Shown here: piece after piece, positions 41,370 to 51,248 of the stretch | Position numbering within the stretch: position 1 is the first letter of the stretch | How the letters are laid out: each line of letters begins with the position of its first letter | From: Dickeya oryzae | GTDB taxonomy: Bacteria > Pseudomonadota > Gammaproteobacteria > Enterobacterales > Enterobacteriaceae | Direction: 5' to 3' | Assembly (NCBI RefSeq): GCF_009372235.1 | Contig: NZ_SULL01000014.1 | Location: 186,001-250,000 of the forward strand | Length of the DNA stretch: 64,000 nucleotides | Made by a program: the position numbers and the translations under genes | The notes under the pieces: model-generated | What the model was told of the DNA's origin: nothing | Databases searched by the model: none | Seen by the model: the letters and a program-made list of their open reading frames with translations, nothing else

Positions 41370-43103
41370 TTATTGCGGCATCACAGCCGGCGCATTCATT
41401 CGGGCCTGATTGGCTGCGCTACGTTGCTGCAACTCCGTCAGCACATCCCGGGCCAGGCCAATACGCTGTTGCTGGCCTTCATGGAGGATCAGAATTTTTT
41501 GTGCCAGCGTCGTCAGCGCCGGACGATGCGTGATGAGCACCACGGTGGCACCACGTTTTTGCAGTGCAACAATCGCCTGCATCAGAGCCTTATCACCGTC
41601 ACTGTCAAGGCTGGCATTGGGTTCATCTAACACCAACAGGCAAGGATCGCCGTACATCGCCCGGGCCAGACCAATACGCTGACGCTGCCCCCCCGACAGG
41701 CCACTGCCGCCATCCCCCAATTCCGTGTCATACCCCTTCGGCAAGGACAAAATCAGCTCGTGTACCCCCGCCAGTTTTGCCGCCGCCACCACTTTTTCCG
41801 GGTCGGCCTCGCCAAAGCGGGCAATATTTTCCGCCAGTGTTCCTCTGAACAACTGCACATCCTGTGGTAAATACCCAATAGCCGGGCCGAACGCGCTTTT
41901 ATCCACCAGATCCAGGTCTGAGCCATCCAGGCGTACTTTGCCTTGCGTCGGCGCTTGAGCACCGACCAGCAAGCGAGCCAATGTAGACTTACCAGAACCA
42001 GAGGCGCCCAACACCACCAGCGTTTCCCCCGCTTGTAGTGAAAAATGGATATTCTGTAATCGGGCGTTGCCATTACCTTGTGCCGGACGCAGTGATACCT
42101 GTTCAACACTGAGATGACCTTCCGGCGCGGGTAATGCCATCGATTCGGGACGCGGCGGATACACTGCAATTAGCCGGGTCAAACGTTGCCAGGCAATGCG
42201 TGCGCTGCTCCACTGTTTCCACACGCCGATCAACTGATCGATCGGGCTTAAAACACGACCAACCAGAATGGAGCCGGCGATCATCATCCCCGGTGTAATT
42301 TTGCCGTCGATCGCCAGCAATGCCCCTAACCCCAACATGAATGATTGCAACGCGATACGGCTGTATTTGGAGGCACCACCCACCGCTGCGGCACGCTCGC
42401 TGGCGAGATTTTGCAGAGAAATAAAGCGGTAATGACGGGCCAGCCAGCGCCGACGCAAGTTACCCAACATCCCCATCGCTTCAATCACGTCAGCATTGCG
42501 CAGTTGGGCATCCGCCAGGTGAGTCGCCTGCTGGGATTGCAGGTTAGCTTCCGCCAGCGGTTGGCTGGTCAGATACTGGTTTAGCCAGGTCAGCGCAACC
42601 AGTACGACGGTACCGCCCAGAGCCAGCAACCCCAGCCAGGGATGCAATAAAAACAGCACCAGCAGGAACAACGGGAACCACGGTACATCGAAGAAAGCAA
42701 ATAACGCATTGCCAGTAATGAACTGGCGCAACAGTGTTAAATCGGTGAGAGCCATTCCGGCGCGACCATCACCAGCGTCAAGATTACGGGCAAAAGCCGC
42801 ATTGAAAACATCCTGATTGAGCGCCAGGTCGATTCGTGTCCCCAGTCGCACGACCAGCAGGCTGCGAACCCATTCCAACGCTCCCATAAACGCGCACAGC
42901 CCCGCCATCAGCAGGGTCAGCATCAGCAGGGTAATACCGTTGCCAGACGCCAGCACCCGGTCATACACCTGAAGCATGTAGACCGAAGGAGCCAGCATCA
43001 GCAGGTTAATGACCGCGCTGAAAATACCGACGCTCCAAAAACTGCGGCGAAACTGACGCAGTACGCCGAACAGCGAACGATCTTGCTCAGAGGAAGCATT
43101 CAC
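41370..43103 (-). CDS. prtD: Type I secretion ABC transporter PrtD
   Basis: The 577-residue protein has an N-terminal ABC transmembrane domain of about six segments (starting [20 protein letters not shown]) and a C-terminal ATPase with Walker [10 protein letters not shown] (near residue 363), signature [15 protein letters not shown] (near 468) and Walker [17 protein letters not shown]. It recognises the C-terminal signals of the Prt proteases and drives their export. No N-terminal C39 peptidase-like domain is present, as expected for the PrtD/AprD class. It follows inh by 16 bases. Confidence 0.94.
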   Translation of the reverse strand: MNASSEQDRSLFGVLRQFRRSFWSVGIFSAVINLLMLAPSVYMLQVYDRVLASGNGITLLMLTLLMAGLCAFMGALEWVRSLLVVRLGTRIDLALNQDVFNAAFARNLDAGDGRAGMALTDLTLLRQFITGNALFAFFDVPWFPLFLLVLFLLHPWLGLLALGGTVVLVALTWLNQYLTSQPLAEANLQSQQATHLADAQLRNADVIEAMGMLGNLRRRWLARHYRFISLQNLASERAAAVGGASKYSRIALQSFMLGLGALLAIDGKITPGMMIAGSILVGRVLSPIDQLIGVWKQWSSARIAWQRLTRLIAVYPPRPESMALPAPEGHLSVEQVSLRPAQGNGNARLQNIHFSLQAGETLVVLGASGSGKSTLARLLVGAQAPTQGKVRLDGSDLDLVDKSAFGPAIGYLPQDVQLFRGTLAENIARFGEADPEKVVAAAKLAGVHELILSLPKGYDTELGDGGSGLSGGQRQRIGLARAMYGDPCLLVLDEPNASLDSDGDKALMQAIVALQKRGATVVLITHRPALTTLAQKILILHEGQQQRIGLARDVLTELQQRSAANQARMNAPAVMPQ

Positions 43104-43119
43104 GACGGGCGACTCCCAC

Positions 43120-43482
43120 TCAGGCTTTCTTTTTCAAAATACGCACACTGCCGTTAGCCAGCGTATGTTCGTACTGATCACGATTACGGCTAAAAAACGC
43201 CACTGCCGAACCATCTGACTGTGTCAGCGTCACGCCATCAGGCGTAGGTCGCCAGCCAACCGGCGCTTCCGGCAACAGCGTTTGCAGGCAGGTCGTGTCG
43301 CCAACCAACCGCCAGGTTGTGTTATCCAGCACTTCCGTATTCAGACGGATATCGCAGTGCTGCTCCGTGCCACTCAATACCCACTCTCCGCTCAGCTCTG
43401 CTGCCGACGGTAATCTCAGACTGCTCGCCATACATCCTCCACTCAGTGCACTCAGTAATGTCGCAATAATCAGCTTTTTCAT
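43120..43482 (-). CDS. inh: Periplasmic protease inhibitor Inh
   Basis: The 120-residue protein has a signal peptide ([19 protein letters not shown]) and a mature N-terminus [15 protein letters not shown], as in the E. chrysanthemi inhibitor. Mature Inh is an eight-stranded beta-barrel whose N-terminal trunk fits into the active site of serralysins. The two cysteines in QHCDIRL and TTCLQTLL would form the disulfide. The motif [13 protein letters not shown] is conserved. It protects the cell against any protease that reaches the periplasm. A GGC sequence in the signal region looks faintly like a lipobox, but the required leucine at -3 is missing. Confidence 0.92.
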   Translation of the reverse strand: MKKLIIATLLSALSGGCMASSLRLPSAAELSGEWVLSGTEQHCDIRLNTEVLDNTTWRLVGDTTCLQTLLPEAPVGWRPTPDGVTLTQSDGSAVAFFSRNRDQYEHTLANGSVRILKKKA

Positions 43483-43547
43483 GATATTCCCATCTTTCGG
43501 TATCAGAGCGCGCCATTCATGACTGAAACTATCTGGTTAAATACATT

Positions 43548-43591
43548 AATAATGGCAGGCTCATCCACATGGCGCATGGCCTGCCATTATT
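43548..43591 (-). terminator. Terminator-like hairpin between prtG and inh
   Basis: A perfect 13-bp stem (AATAATGGCAGGC with GCCTGCCATTATT, loop of 18) lies between the prtG stop and the inh start. On the minus strand an AT-rich tract follows, without a pure T-run. It would separate prtG from the inh-prtDEF transcript. Confidence 0.7.
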
Positions 43592-43702
43592 TTATAGCCC
43601 TGAAAATAACAGGGTTTTTCTATTTTCACTTTCTCTGTTCTCGTTAAAAAACCACGCAGTCTTTAAACGATCATACTATTGTTAAGCCATGAAATACGAC
43701 GG

Positions 43703-45136
43703 TTAAACAATGAAATCCGACGGCTGCAACGCCGTACCGACAATCTTCACCAGAAAATCAGCCGAACTGTGTCCGCTTAAATGCATCCACATATTGGTCT
43801 GATTCGCTTGACCATCCCAATTCAACAGCACTTCGTTGCCAGCGCCAGAGAAATGATCGACAAACTGGAGATCATGATTCTTATTAAATGCGGACAAGTC
43901 GATTTTATCTTCACCACGCTGAAAATCAGTAATGGTATCCGGTGCCGATGCGAGCGAGTCTTTTTCCCAGGCATAAACAAAAATATCTTTACCCGCCCCG
44001 CCCGTTAAAATATCTGCGCCGCCATCACCGTACAACACGTCATTACCCGCCCCACCATCAATACGGTTATCAGACAGGTTACCGACAATGACATCATTAC
44101 CAGAACCGCCGATAGCATTTTCAATTACCGCGCCCGCCGCAATAGAAACATTACCCTTCAAACCGCCGACATCTGAAAACGTACCGCTAATCAGACTAAT
44201 GCGCTGATTCGAGCTATAACCGGAAAAATCAAAGGTATCATTACCGCCCGCATCCCAAACGGAAAATATCAACGGTGTTTTGCTGTCGGTCGCAGTATAA
44301 AAATCGCGGCCTGTATTAGAGTGGAACCCGTATACCGTATCGCCAGTGCGGGTGGTCATATTCGCACCATACATTTTTTGGATAGCAGCGATATCATCCA
44401 TTAACGGAGCGGCGGCATGATAGCCATGAAAATCGCCACCGGTATAGCCTTCATTCCAGTAACTCATGATACTGAATTGACGAGTATCCTCGGCGTAGGT
44501 CACGTCTTTATAGCCGGGGTTGCCATCTGTGGCGTCATAACGCCCTGGATGATACAATCCGAGCGTGTGGCCAATTTCATGTGTCAGCGTATTGCGGCCA
44601 AATTCATTAATATCCGGCCGCTGGTTATCAGCCTGATTGTAATTAAACCAGGCTGAACCAGCCCACTTCCAATTTCCAGGATAGAAACCGAAGGCCTGGC
44701 TATTGTTATCCGTATGGCCATCAGAGGTTAATGTATAGTTACCGAACTTAATCGTAGCCTGTTGAGGGTTTTTGACTTCCGTGAAAGTCACATTCGCTAC
44801 ATCAGCCCAGGATTGTAATGCCAGTCTGGCCTGCTGAATTTGTGCGGCATTAAATTTGACGAAGCCTTTGTAATTATCAGGCATATTGGCATCAGAAACT
44901 GACTGAAGAAAAGCATAAGTCAGTGCGACAGGTTTACCAAAAACGTTTTCGCCATTCCAGGTGACATTACCTCGGGTTATTTGATCCCGCGCCTGCTCCA
45001 GCGTATAGGATGGCTTATCGCCAATATTGCCATCCCCACGGTGGTGATAATTCCAGAATTGATAGACATCCGCAACACCGGTATAGCTACCGGACGATGC
45101 GGAAGAAAGATCGATTTTTTTGCTATATAAAGCCAT
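43703..45136 (-). CDS. prtG: Serralysin-type metalloprotease PrtG
   Basis: The 477-residue secreted zinc protease is the most divergent of the four and lies upstream of inh, the known position of prtG. The zinc motif HEIGHTLGLYHPG lies near residue 190 (Thr replaces the usual Ala after HEIGH), and the Met-turn SIMSYW near 229. RTX repeats ([30 protein letters not shown]) are near 335-385. The C-terminal signal ends in DFIV. The ATG at 45136 follows GGAGGAAGC at ideal spacing; a GTG one codon upstream is possible. Confidence 0.91.
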   Translation of the reverse strand: MALYSKKIDLSSASSGSYTGVADVYQFWNYHHRGDGNIGDKPSYTLEQARDQITRGNVTWNGENVFGKPVALTYAFLQSVSDANMPDNYKGFVKFNAAQIQQARLALQSWADVANVTFTEVKNPQQATIKFGNYTLTSDGHTDNNSQAFGFYPGNWKWAGSAWFNYNQADNQRPDINEFGRNTLTHEIGHTLGLYHPGRYDATDGNPGYKDVTYAEDTRQFSIMSYWNEGYTGGDFHGYHAAAPLMDDIAAIQKMYGANMTTRTGDTVYGFHSNTGRDFYTATDSKTPLIFSVWDAGGNDTFDFSGYSSNQRISLISGTFSDVGGLKGNVSIAAGAVIENAIGGSGNDVIVGNLSDNRIDGGAGNDVLYGDGGADILTGGAGKDIFVYAWEKDSLASAPDTITDFQRGEDKIDLSAFNKNHDLQFVDHFSGAGNEVLLNWDGQANQTNMWMHLSGHSSADFLVKIVGTALQPSDFIV

Positions 45137-45588
45137 CACGCTTCCTCCATGAAATTACGTTCATATCTGATGATGTTATCCGTGCGGACATATACTCGGC
45201 ATACTTCAAGTTGCAGGTGTGTTGGCTGCGTTCGCTCATCCGAATCACTTACCTCAGTAAGCTCATCGGGATTCACTCCCTTTCCGCCTTCCTGCAACTC
45301 GAACTATTTAGGGTACAACATCTTTTTATAAATACACGCGTTGTCAGCATGTAATTCATAAAACGCTCGCTGAACACCCACCATTCACTTTTCACTTTTG
45401 CTGTTAAAAGCGAATGTTCCCTGTTAGGCATGAATCAACTATTCAGGCAGCATAGTCCGATAACACAAATAGGTTAGTAAAACAGAAATAAAATGACAAT
45501 ATTTCATCAAGAAAATCGATGTTTTGTTACGGACAATTCAGTCTGCCCAAAAAAAACCAGACAGAAGAGTGTGGAAGAAAAAATTAGC
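45137..45588. other. prtG upstream region, no gene recognised
   Basis: About 450 bases contain the short palindromic repeat (45191-45317) followed by a strongly AT-rich stretch. The prtG promoter should lie in the first 55 bases or read through the repeat. No coding frame here resembles a known family. Confidence 0.5.
45191..45317 (+). repeat. Dispersed palindromic repeat, short form (127 bp)
   Basis: The ends are imperfect inverted repeats: TATACTCGGCATACTTCAAG with TTGCAGG on the left, and CCTGCAACTCGAACTATTTA with GGGTACA on the right. The inner block CCGAATCACTTACCT...GTAAGCTCATCGGGAT is shared with 58453-58488. No coding capacity is visible. This fits a MITE-like or structured-RNA repeat found in soft-rot and related enterobacteria. 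Confidence 0.8.
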
Positions 45589-45625
45589 AGAATAAAAAAT
45601 GGTGCGTAAGTCACCAAACGCACCA
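45589..45625 (-). terminator. Terminator of qorB
   Basis: An 8-bp stem (TGGTGCGT with ACGCACCA, loop of ten) is followed on the minus strand by TTTTTTATT. Confidence 0.85.
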
Positions 45626-45669
45626 CTTCAGAGCATCACTCAGTCATCAATAACGGAATGACAACAGCA

Positions 45670-46527
45670 CTACAACGATGCCAGCGTACTGCGGATGACA
45701 TCAGCATACGGCGTCGTCGGGTGACCCAGCAGTGCTGACAGCGCGTTCTTATCGTCAAACAACCCGCCTTTTTCCGCCCCGGCATCCGAATCAGCCAGCA
45801 TATCGGCAAGCCCGCCTGGCAAGCCTGCGCCTTTTAACGCATTGGCGAACTCGGCTTGCGACAGGTTGACATACTGCACCGGCTTGCCGCTCTGCCGGGC
45901 AATTTCAGCGGTAAACTCCGCCAGCGTATAGCTATTGTCACCGGCCAGTTCATAAGTTTTGCCAGCCTGACCGCCCAATTGCAGCACAAGTGCTGCCGCC
46001 TGTGCATAATCACTACGCGCCGCTGACGCGATACGCCCTTCACCGGCCGCGCCGACGAACGCACCATGCGCCAACGCCGGGGCAATACTGGCGGCATAGT
46101 TTTCGGTATACCAGCCGTTACGCAAAATCACATGAGGAATGCCGGAAGCCTTTAACGCCGCTTCCGTCGCCAGATGCTCTGCCGCCAATCCTAATGCCGA
46201 CGTATCAGCATGCAGCAAACTGGTGTAGACGATAAGACCGACACCTGCCGCTTTAGCTGCGTCAATAACGGCTTTATGTTGCGTTTCGCGCTTGCCCACC
46301 TCACTGGATGAAATCAACAACAGCTTTTCGACCCCGCTCAGTGCCTTGACCAGTGTTTGCGGCCGATCGTAATCGCCATAACGCACATGGATCCCTTTTG
46401 ACGCCAGTCCACTGGCTTTCGCTGGATCGCGAACCACAGCAATGATGTGCGCTGTCGGTACTGATTTCGCCAGAGTATCAATCACTAAACGGCCTAACTG
46501 ACCTGTTGCTCCTGTAATCGCAAACAT
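45670..46527 (-). CDS. qorB: NAD(P)H:quinone oxidoreductase QorB-like
   Basis: The 285-residue NmrA-like protein of the atypical short-chain dehydrogenase group starts MFAITGATGQLGRLVIDTL with the TGATGQLG dinucleotide motif. It matches E. coli QorB (YtfG) throughout: VEKLLLISSSEVG, YTSLLHADTSALGLA, LRNGWYTENY, DMLADSDAGAEKGGLFDD. QorB reduces quinones with NADPH. Two ATGs follow CAGGAGTAC; I prefer the second (46527) for spacing. The frame is open to 46653 without support. In E. coli it is divergent from the HxlR regulator ytfH/qorR, but no such gene is present here. Confidence 0.9.
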   Translation of the reverse strand: MFAITGATGQLGRLVIDTLAKSVPTAHIIAVVRDPAKASGLASKGIHVRYGDYDRPQTLVKALSGVEKLLLISSSEVGKRETQHKAVIDAAKAAGVGLIVYTSLLHADTSALGLAAEHLATEAALKASGIPHVILRNGWYTENYAASIAPALAHGAFVGAAGEGRIASAARSDYAQAAALVLQLGGQAGKTYELAGDNSYTLAEFTAEIARQSGKPVQYVNLSQAEFANALKGAGLPGGLADMLADSDAGAEKGGLFDDKNALSALLGHPTTPYADVIRSTLASL

Positions 46528-46935
46528 CATGTACTCCTGTTTATGGGGAAATACCGCTGCACGCTTCAGTCCGTATATCCTAAACATCGGTATCCGGTTG
46601 AAACTCATACCTGCAGCATATGGCCTGAACTCACTTTTAGTAAGTACTAACAAGAATGTTAGTGTGAAATAACAATGCGAGCATCATCACAACATCCCGG
46701 CCACTGGCTTCCTGCTGACGCGTTACCGGGTAATCTGTAAAATGGCTACGGTTGGTTTTTTAGTTCCGGTCATATCGCACTTATGCGATATTGCTTTCTC
46801 AGAGAGCTGATGACGCAAATATTTGTCATATTTGTCACTTCTTTACTTATTTGATTCGTGCCCATCAGAATTATAATCGCAGACAGTGGACACGATTTTC
46901 TGCCTTGACGGTTTATCACAAAGGGTCTCTTTGGC
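46528..46935. other. Divergent promoter region qorB / srfA
   Basis: About 400 bases separate qorB (minus) from srfA (plus). The qorB side contains a 14-bp palindrome (46637-46650). The srfA side is AT-rich and should carry the srfABC promoter. No gene is recognised. Confidence 0.5.
46637..46650. promoter_or_regulatory. Palindromic operator candidate upstream of qorB
   Basis: TTAGTAAGTACTAA is a perfect 14-bp palindrome about 110 bases upstream of qorB, followed by a partial repeat (ACAAGAATGTTAGTGT). HxlR regulators bind such AT-rich palindromes, and qorB relatives are HxlR-controlled, so it is a candidate site. Confidence 0.4.
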
Positions 46936-48255
46936 GTGGCAAAATTATTTTTACGCAGTGGAAATTTAGACGATTTTCTTGCGTTGGGAGAGAACGGCCA
47001 GCCCGTTTATGCTTCGGCGCTACAACTACGGGAAACACTGCGTCTTCGCAAACAACAGCCTATCGCTGATTGTCTGGCTATTCCTCAGCCTAATGAGGAT
47101 GGCGATCGCATCGACTGGTATTCCCCCTTCTCCGGTAAAATTACTTCCTGGATGGCGGCCAGCGACGAACAACGCGAGCACGCGTTGACGCTGCTGGAGC
47201 ATTATCTCAACACGGTTGACGCGATCAGCGAACGAGCGCGTCAGTCCGACAAACCGGCACAAAAACTTTTCGGCGTATTGTTGGCGAAGGCGTTTCAGTT
47301 TCCGGGTTCCAATCATGTGTATCTGGTGGACGATAAACCGGTTATTACCTTCTGGGGATTCGTCAGCCTGGGCAAAAAATCTCGTCAGGATGTGCTGGAG
47401 TGCTTGCGACCGGTTGAACTCCCTGAGCCAGTTCCGGAACCGGAACCGCTGCCGGAAGTCACGGTACACATTGCCGAGCCCGAACCGGAGCTACCGCCGC
47501 CGCCCGTCGTCGAGCCGGAACCCGTCGTGATTGCCGAGCCGGTCGCAGCGCAGCCCGCTCCGCTGTCGGCGCGCCGTGTCTGGACCAGCCCTTGGGTACT
47601 GGGTCCGGGTGTCGCCCTACTGGCGACGCTGGCGTTTCAGATCCGCGGCTGCGTTTCCCACCCCGAAACCAGCGCGCCTTCCGCCGTGACCGCTATCAAG
47701 CCGGAAAAACGCGCACTGGGAGCAACGCCGCCGGAAACACTCCCACCACCCAATCTGCCATTAAATGTGGCCACACTGTTGCCCGCCCCCGTAACAGCAG
47801 AACCACAGAAAAAAGCGGAAGAGAAAGCACCGCCAGCGCCAGCTGCAATAGAAATGGCCGCCGCGCCGAAAGGTGCGCTGGTGATGCCAGCCGACGCGGT
47901 GAAAATCGGCTCCATCCGCTTCCTCGATGGCAACTGGCAAGCCACACTGTCGGCGAAAAACCCGCTGACAGGTAAGCCGCCAGTACTGCGCTATCAACTC
48001 AAAAACGGCAAAGGCCGGGTGCACTTTACCTATGGTGACAACATCACCTGTCAGGCCGAGGTGGAGGCCGGGTTGCATCAATCCGGTAATCTGGTGATCA
48101 ACAGCCGCTACCGTGCGCGCTGCAGCGATGGTTCCCGCTATCCGATGCCGGAAATCGTCTGTACCCGACAGGAGTCGAGCGAGGCTGCTGAATGTAAAGG
48201 CCGCTATGATGCCGACACTGTGCTACCGATGACGATTAAGCGTGAGAGTAAATAA
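46936..48255 (+). CDS. srfA: SrfA-like protein, first gene of srfABC
   Basis: The 439-residue protein has an N-terminal soluble domain (AKLFLRSGNLDDFLALGENG, then PNEDGDRIDWYSPFSGKITSW) that matches Salmonella SrfA. A Pro/Glu-rich stretch follows (about residues 160-205), then one predicted membrane segment (WVLGPGVALLATLAFQI, near 219-236), a Pro/Ala-rich linker, and a C-terminal domain with four cysteines (DNITCQAEV, YRARCSDG, EIVCTRQ, AAECKG) that would suit the periplasm. So it is probably a bitopic inner-membrane protein. The start is GTG. srfB begins two bases after its stop. The name comes from SsrB-regulated factor in Salmonella; molecular function is not established. Confidence 0.85.
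   Translation: MAKLFLRSGNLDDFLALGENGQPVYASALQLRETLRLRKQQPIADCLAIPQPNEDGDRIDWYSPFSGKITSWMAASDEQREHALTLLEHYLNTVDAISERARQSDKPAQKLFGVLLAKAFQFPGSNHVYLVDDKPVITFWGFVSLGKKSRQDVLECLRPVELPEPVPEPEPLPEVTVHIAEPEPELPPPPVVEPEPVVIAEPVAAQPAPLSARRVWTSPWVLGPGVALLATLAFQIRGCVSHPETSAPSAVTAIKPEKRALGATPPETLPPPNLPLNVATLLPAPVTAEPQKKAEEKAPPAPAAIEMAAAPKGALVMPADAVKIGSIRFLDGNWQATLSAKNPLTGKPPVLRYQLKNGKGRVHFTYGDNITCQAEVEAGLHQSGNLVINSRYRARCSDGSRYPMPEIVCTRQESSEAAECKGRYDADTVLPMTIKRESK
48035..48047. other. Near-match to matS (one mismatch)
   Basis: GTGACAACATCAC differs from GTGACRNYGTCAC at one position in the second half-site. It may be a weak MatP site or chance. Confidence 0.25.
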
Positions 48256-48257
48256 CC

Positions 48258-51248
48258 ATGCTGGCAACCCTGACAGATTACAAACAACACATTACGCTGA
48301 TTCAAAATAGCGGTATTCAGTTTCTTGACTTTGCGTTGAAGCTCACGCCAGCCCGCGCAGGCTTCGCCAATCGTTTCGTGCGTAAAAGCGCCAATGGGCC
48401 GTTGCTGCGACTGACCTATAACGAACACAGCGGGAAATACACCCTGCCAAGTGCGATGCAGGTACTGCCGGAAGCGGTCAACCCGGAATCCAGTTATACG
48501 CTGGAGCAGTCTCTCCATTTACTGAGCAATGCGTGGTTACCGCTACCGTTTTTCCGTTTTAACCCACCGCGTACGTTTATGGGTGGCCCGAATAACTGGG
48601 CGCGGGTACAGGTACTGGAACTCGACGAACCAGATGATGACGGCAACACTCACCGGATTTGTCTGGCGTTCGATACCCGTGTTTACCCGGAAAGCCATGA
48701 CCTGGAAACGCTGGCCCCCAGCGAGAACGATATCAACGCCGGGCGACTATTCACGCTGGCTTACCACAGCGAAGAACTGGATGATTTTCTCGACCAGACC
48801 TGGGTGGACGGCTGGTTGCGCGAAACCTTTTCGCAGCAAGCGCTTACGGTGGAAAACCGCAAACCTCGCGACATTCGCCAGAACCTGCGTGAATTCGAAT
48901 ATCAGGCGCATTACCTGAATCTGCTGGATATTATGGCGACGCTGCTGGATGTACCGGAAATCCGGATCACCAGCGGTACCTTAAAGGAACCCGCCATTAA
49001 CGTAGATCTGATCCTTGATGTCGGCAACTCCCATACCGCCGGGATCCTGGTCGAAGATCATGCCGATGAGAGTAACGGCTTGCGGCAGACCTACGAATTG
49101 CAGATTCGCGATTTGAGCCAGCCTCATTATTTATACAATGAGTTGTTCGACAGCCGGGTGGAATTCGCCCAGGCGCGTTTCGGTAAGCAAAACTTCTCCT
49201 TTGAAAGCGGGCGCGACGACGCGTTTGTCTGGCCATCCATTACCCGCGTTGGCCGGGAAGCCAGCCGCCTGGCGCTACAGCGTCAGGGAACCGAGGGTTC
49301 CAGCGGTATTTCCAGCCCACGTCGCTATCTGTGGGATGAAGAGCCGTACGTGCCAGGCTGGCGTTTTAGCCAGACAACCAGCCCGCGCCAGCAGGAACCG
49401 CTGGCGACTGCCATGCCGTTGACCATGCTGGTCAACGATGAAGGTCAGCCTCTGTTCAGCCTGCCGCTGGATGAACGCCTGCCGGTGTTCGACCCACACT
49501 ACAGCCGCAGTTCGGTCATGACATTCATGCTCTCCGAGTTGTTGGCACAGGCGCTGATGCAAATGAACAGCGCGGCCCAGCGTCTGAAGATGATTCATGC
49601 CAATGCGCCGCGTCAGCTGCGCAATATTATTCTGACCTTGCCCTCAGCCATGCCCAAACCAGAGCGTGAGATTTTCCGCCGCCGTATGATCGAAGCGATC
49701 GGGCTGGTGTGGAAAGCGATGGGCTGGCACCCATCCGATGATGAGTTCATGACGGTGGACGACAAGCGCCGCAGCACGGTACCGGTGCCTGACGTGCAGA
49801 TGGAGTGGGATGAAGCCACCTGCGGGCAGATGGTGTACCTCTATAACGAAGCACAAGTGAATTTCGGTGGCCGGGCAGAGGCCTTTTTCGCCAGCATGGC
49901 GCGGCCTGATAAAGAGCTGGCGGATGACGAGCAGCCGGGGAAAACCTTGCGCATCGCATCTATCGATATCGGCGGTGGCACCACCGATTTGGCGATTACC
50001 CAGTACTGGCTCGATGACGGTGTCGGCAGCAACGTCAAAATCATCCCTCGCCTGCTGTTCCGTGAAGGGTTCAAAGTCGCTGGCGATGACATTTTGCTGG
50101 ACGTAATTCAGTTGTATGTCCTGCCAGCCTTGCAGGCAGCGTTGAAAAAAGCCGGTGTCACCAGTCCGGATAGCCTGATGACCCGCCTGTTTGGCAGTGA
50201 AGGCCGAATGGATGGTCAGTTGACACTGCGTCAGCAGGTGACGCTGCAAATGTTCATTCCTATCGGGCAGGCGATTCTGGAAGCCTATGAACGATTCGAC
50301 CCGCTCGATCTGAATGCGGAAATCGATACCACGTTCGGTGAAATGTTGTCGCAAACACCGACACGTAAGGTGCTGGATTACGTCAACACCGAGATCCAAC
50401 GCGAATTACCGGATGAAGAGGCCCCGTTCGACATTCTGCAGGTGCCGCTGATTCTGCGTCTTAGCAAGCTGCACAGCGAGTTTCTGGCTAACCGCATGAG
50501 TATCACCCAACATTTGCGCTTGATGTCGGAAGTGGTCTCGCTGTACGCCTGCGATGTGCTGTTGCTGACCGGTCGGCCGTCCCGTTTCCCGGGGATTCAG
50601 GCGTTGTTCCGCCATCTGCAACCGTTGCCGATTAACCGCATGATGTCACTCGATGGTTATCACACCAGCGACTGGTACCCGTTTAACAAGCGCGGTCGCA
50701 TTGAAAACCCGAAATCCACCGCGGCGGTGGGGGCCATGTTATGTCTGCTGGCGCTGGATCTGCGCCTGCCCGGCTTCTACTTCAAAGCCGGGGATTTCGA
50801 GCCCTATTCCACCGTGCGTTACCTTGGCATGCTCGACAACACCAATACGCTCACCACCGATAACGTCTACTATAACGATATCGATCTGGATGATGCGGAT
50901 TTCACGCTGGATGACCAACCCGGTTTTGAAGTGCGCGGTTCGCTGTGCCTCGGCTTCCGCCAGTTGGATAACGAGCGTTGGCCCGCTTCGCCACTCTATT
51001 CGCTGTCGATAGTCGACCCGGAGCTGGCGCGTAAAGTCGCGGGTGACAGCGTATTGCATGTGCGCCTGAAAGTCGTACCGGGTGACGATAACCCGACGCC
51101 AGAACGCGTTGAAATAGCCAGTGCGGTGTTGGGGTCGGGAAATACTATTTCACCGCATCAATTGAGGTTAAAACTGAATACCTTATCCAGCACGGTTTCC
51201 GGCATGGCACATTACTGGATCGATAGCGGGAGCGTCTTCAAGAAATGA
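48258..51248 (+). CDS. srfB: SrfB-like protein with Hsp70/actin-type ATPase motifs
   Basis: The 996-residue protein matches the SrfB family. It contains two phosphate-binding motifs of the actin/Hsp70 ATPase superfamily: phosphate-1 LILDVGNSHTAGIL near residues 250-262 and phosphate-2 SIDIGGGTTDLAIT near 567-580. A later LLLTGRPSRFPGIQAL near 758 could be the adenosine motif, and PKSTAAVGAMLCLLAL follows it. The first 240 residues form a separate N-terminal region. No signal peptide or membrane segment is seen, so it should be cytoplasmic. It overlaps srfC by four bases (ATGA), so their translation is coupled. The ATPase assignment is mine from the motifs. Confidence 0.87.
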   Translation: MLATLTDYKQHITLIQNSGIQFLDFALKLTPARAGFANRFVRKSANGPLLRLTYNEHSGKYTLPSAMQVLPEAVNPESSYTLEQSLHLLSNAWLPLPFFRFNPPRTFMGGPNNWARVQVLELDEPDDDGNTHRICLAFDTRVYPESHDLETLAPSENDINAGRLFTLAYHSEELDDFLDQTWVDGWLRETFSQQALTVENRKPRDIRQNLREFEYQAHYLNLLDIMATLLDVPEIRITSGTLKEPAINVDLILDVGNSHTAGILVEDHADESNGLRQTYELQIRDLSQPHYLYNELFDSRVEFAQARFGKQNFSFESGRDDAFVWPSITRVGREASRLALQRQGTEGSSGISSPRRYLWDEEPYVPGWRFSQTTSPRQQEPLATAMPLTMLVNDEGQPLFSLPLDERLPVFDPHYSRSSVMTFMLSELLAQALMQMNSAAQRLKMIHANAPRQLRNIILTLPSAMPKPEREIFRRRMIEAIGLVWKAMGWHPSDDEFMTVDDKRRSTVPVPDVQMEWDEATCGQMVYLYNEAQVNFGGRAEAFFASMARPDKELADDEQPGKTLRIASIDIGGGTTDLAITQYWLDDGVGSNVKIIPRLLFREGFKVAGDDILLDVIQLYVLPALQAALKKAGVTSPDSLMTRLFGSEGRMDGQLTLRQQVTLQMFIPIGQAILEAYERFDPLDLNAEIDTTFGEMLSQTPTRKVLDYVNTEIQRELPDEEAPFDILQVPLILRLSKLHSEFLANRMSITQHLRLMSEVVSLYACDVLLLTGRPSRFPGIQALFRHLQPLPINRMMSLDGYHTSDWYPFNKRGRIENPKSTAAVGAMLCLLALDLRLPGFYFKAGDFEPYSTVRYLGMLDNTNTLTTDNVYYNDIDLDDADFTLDDQPGFEVRGSLCLGFRQLDNERWPASPLYSLSIVDPELARKVAGDSVLHVRLKVVPGDDNPTPERVEIASAVLGSGNTISPHQLRLKLNTLSSTVSGMAHYWIDSGSVFKK

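Noticed and set aside
43424-43482. Possible lipoprotein signal in Inh
   Set aside because: Residue -3 before the cysteine is Ser, not Leu, and the known inhibitor is a soluble periplasmic protein cleaved after CMA.
49644-50399. 251-codon minus-strand frame opposite srfB
   Set aside because: Shadow of srfB in a GC-rich stretch.
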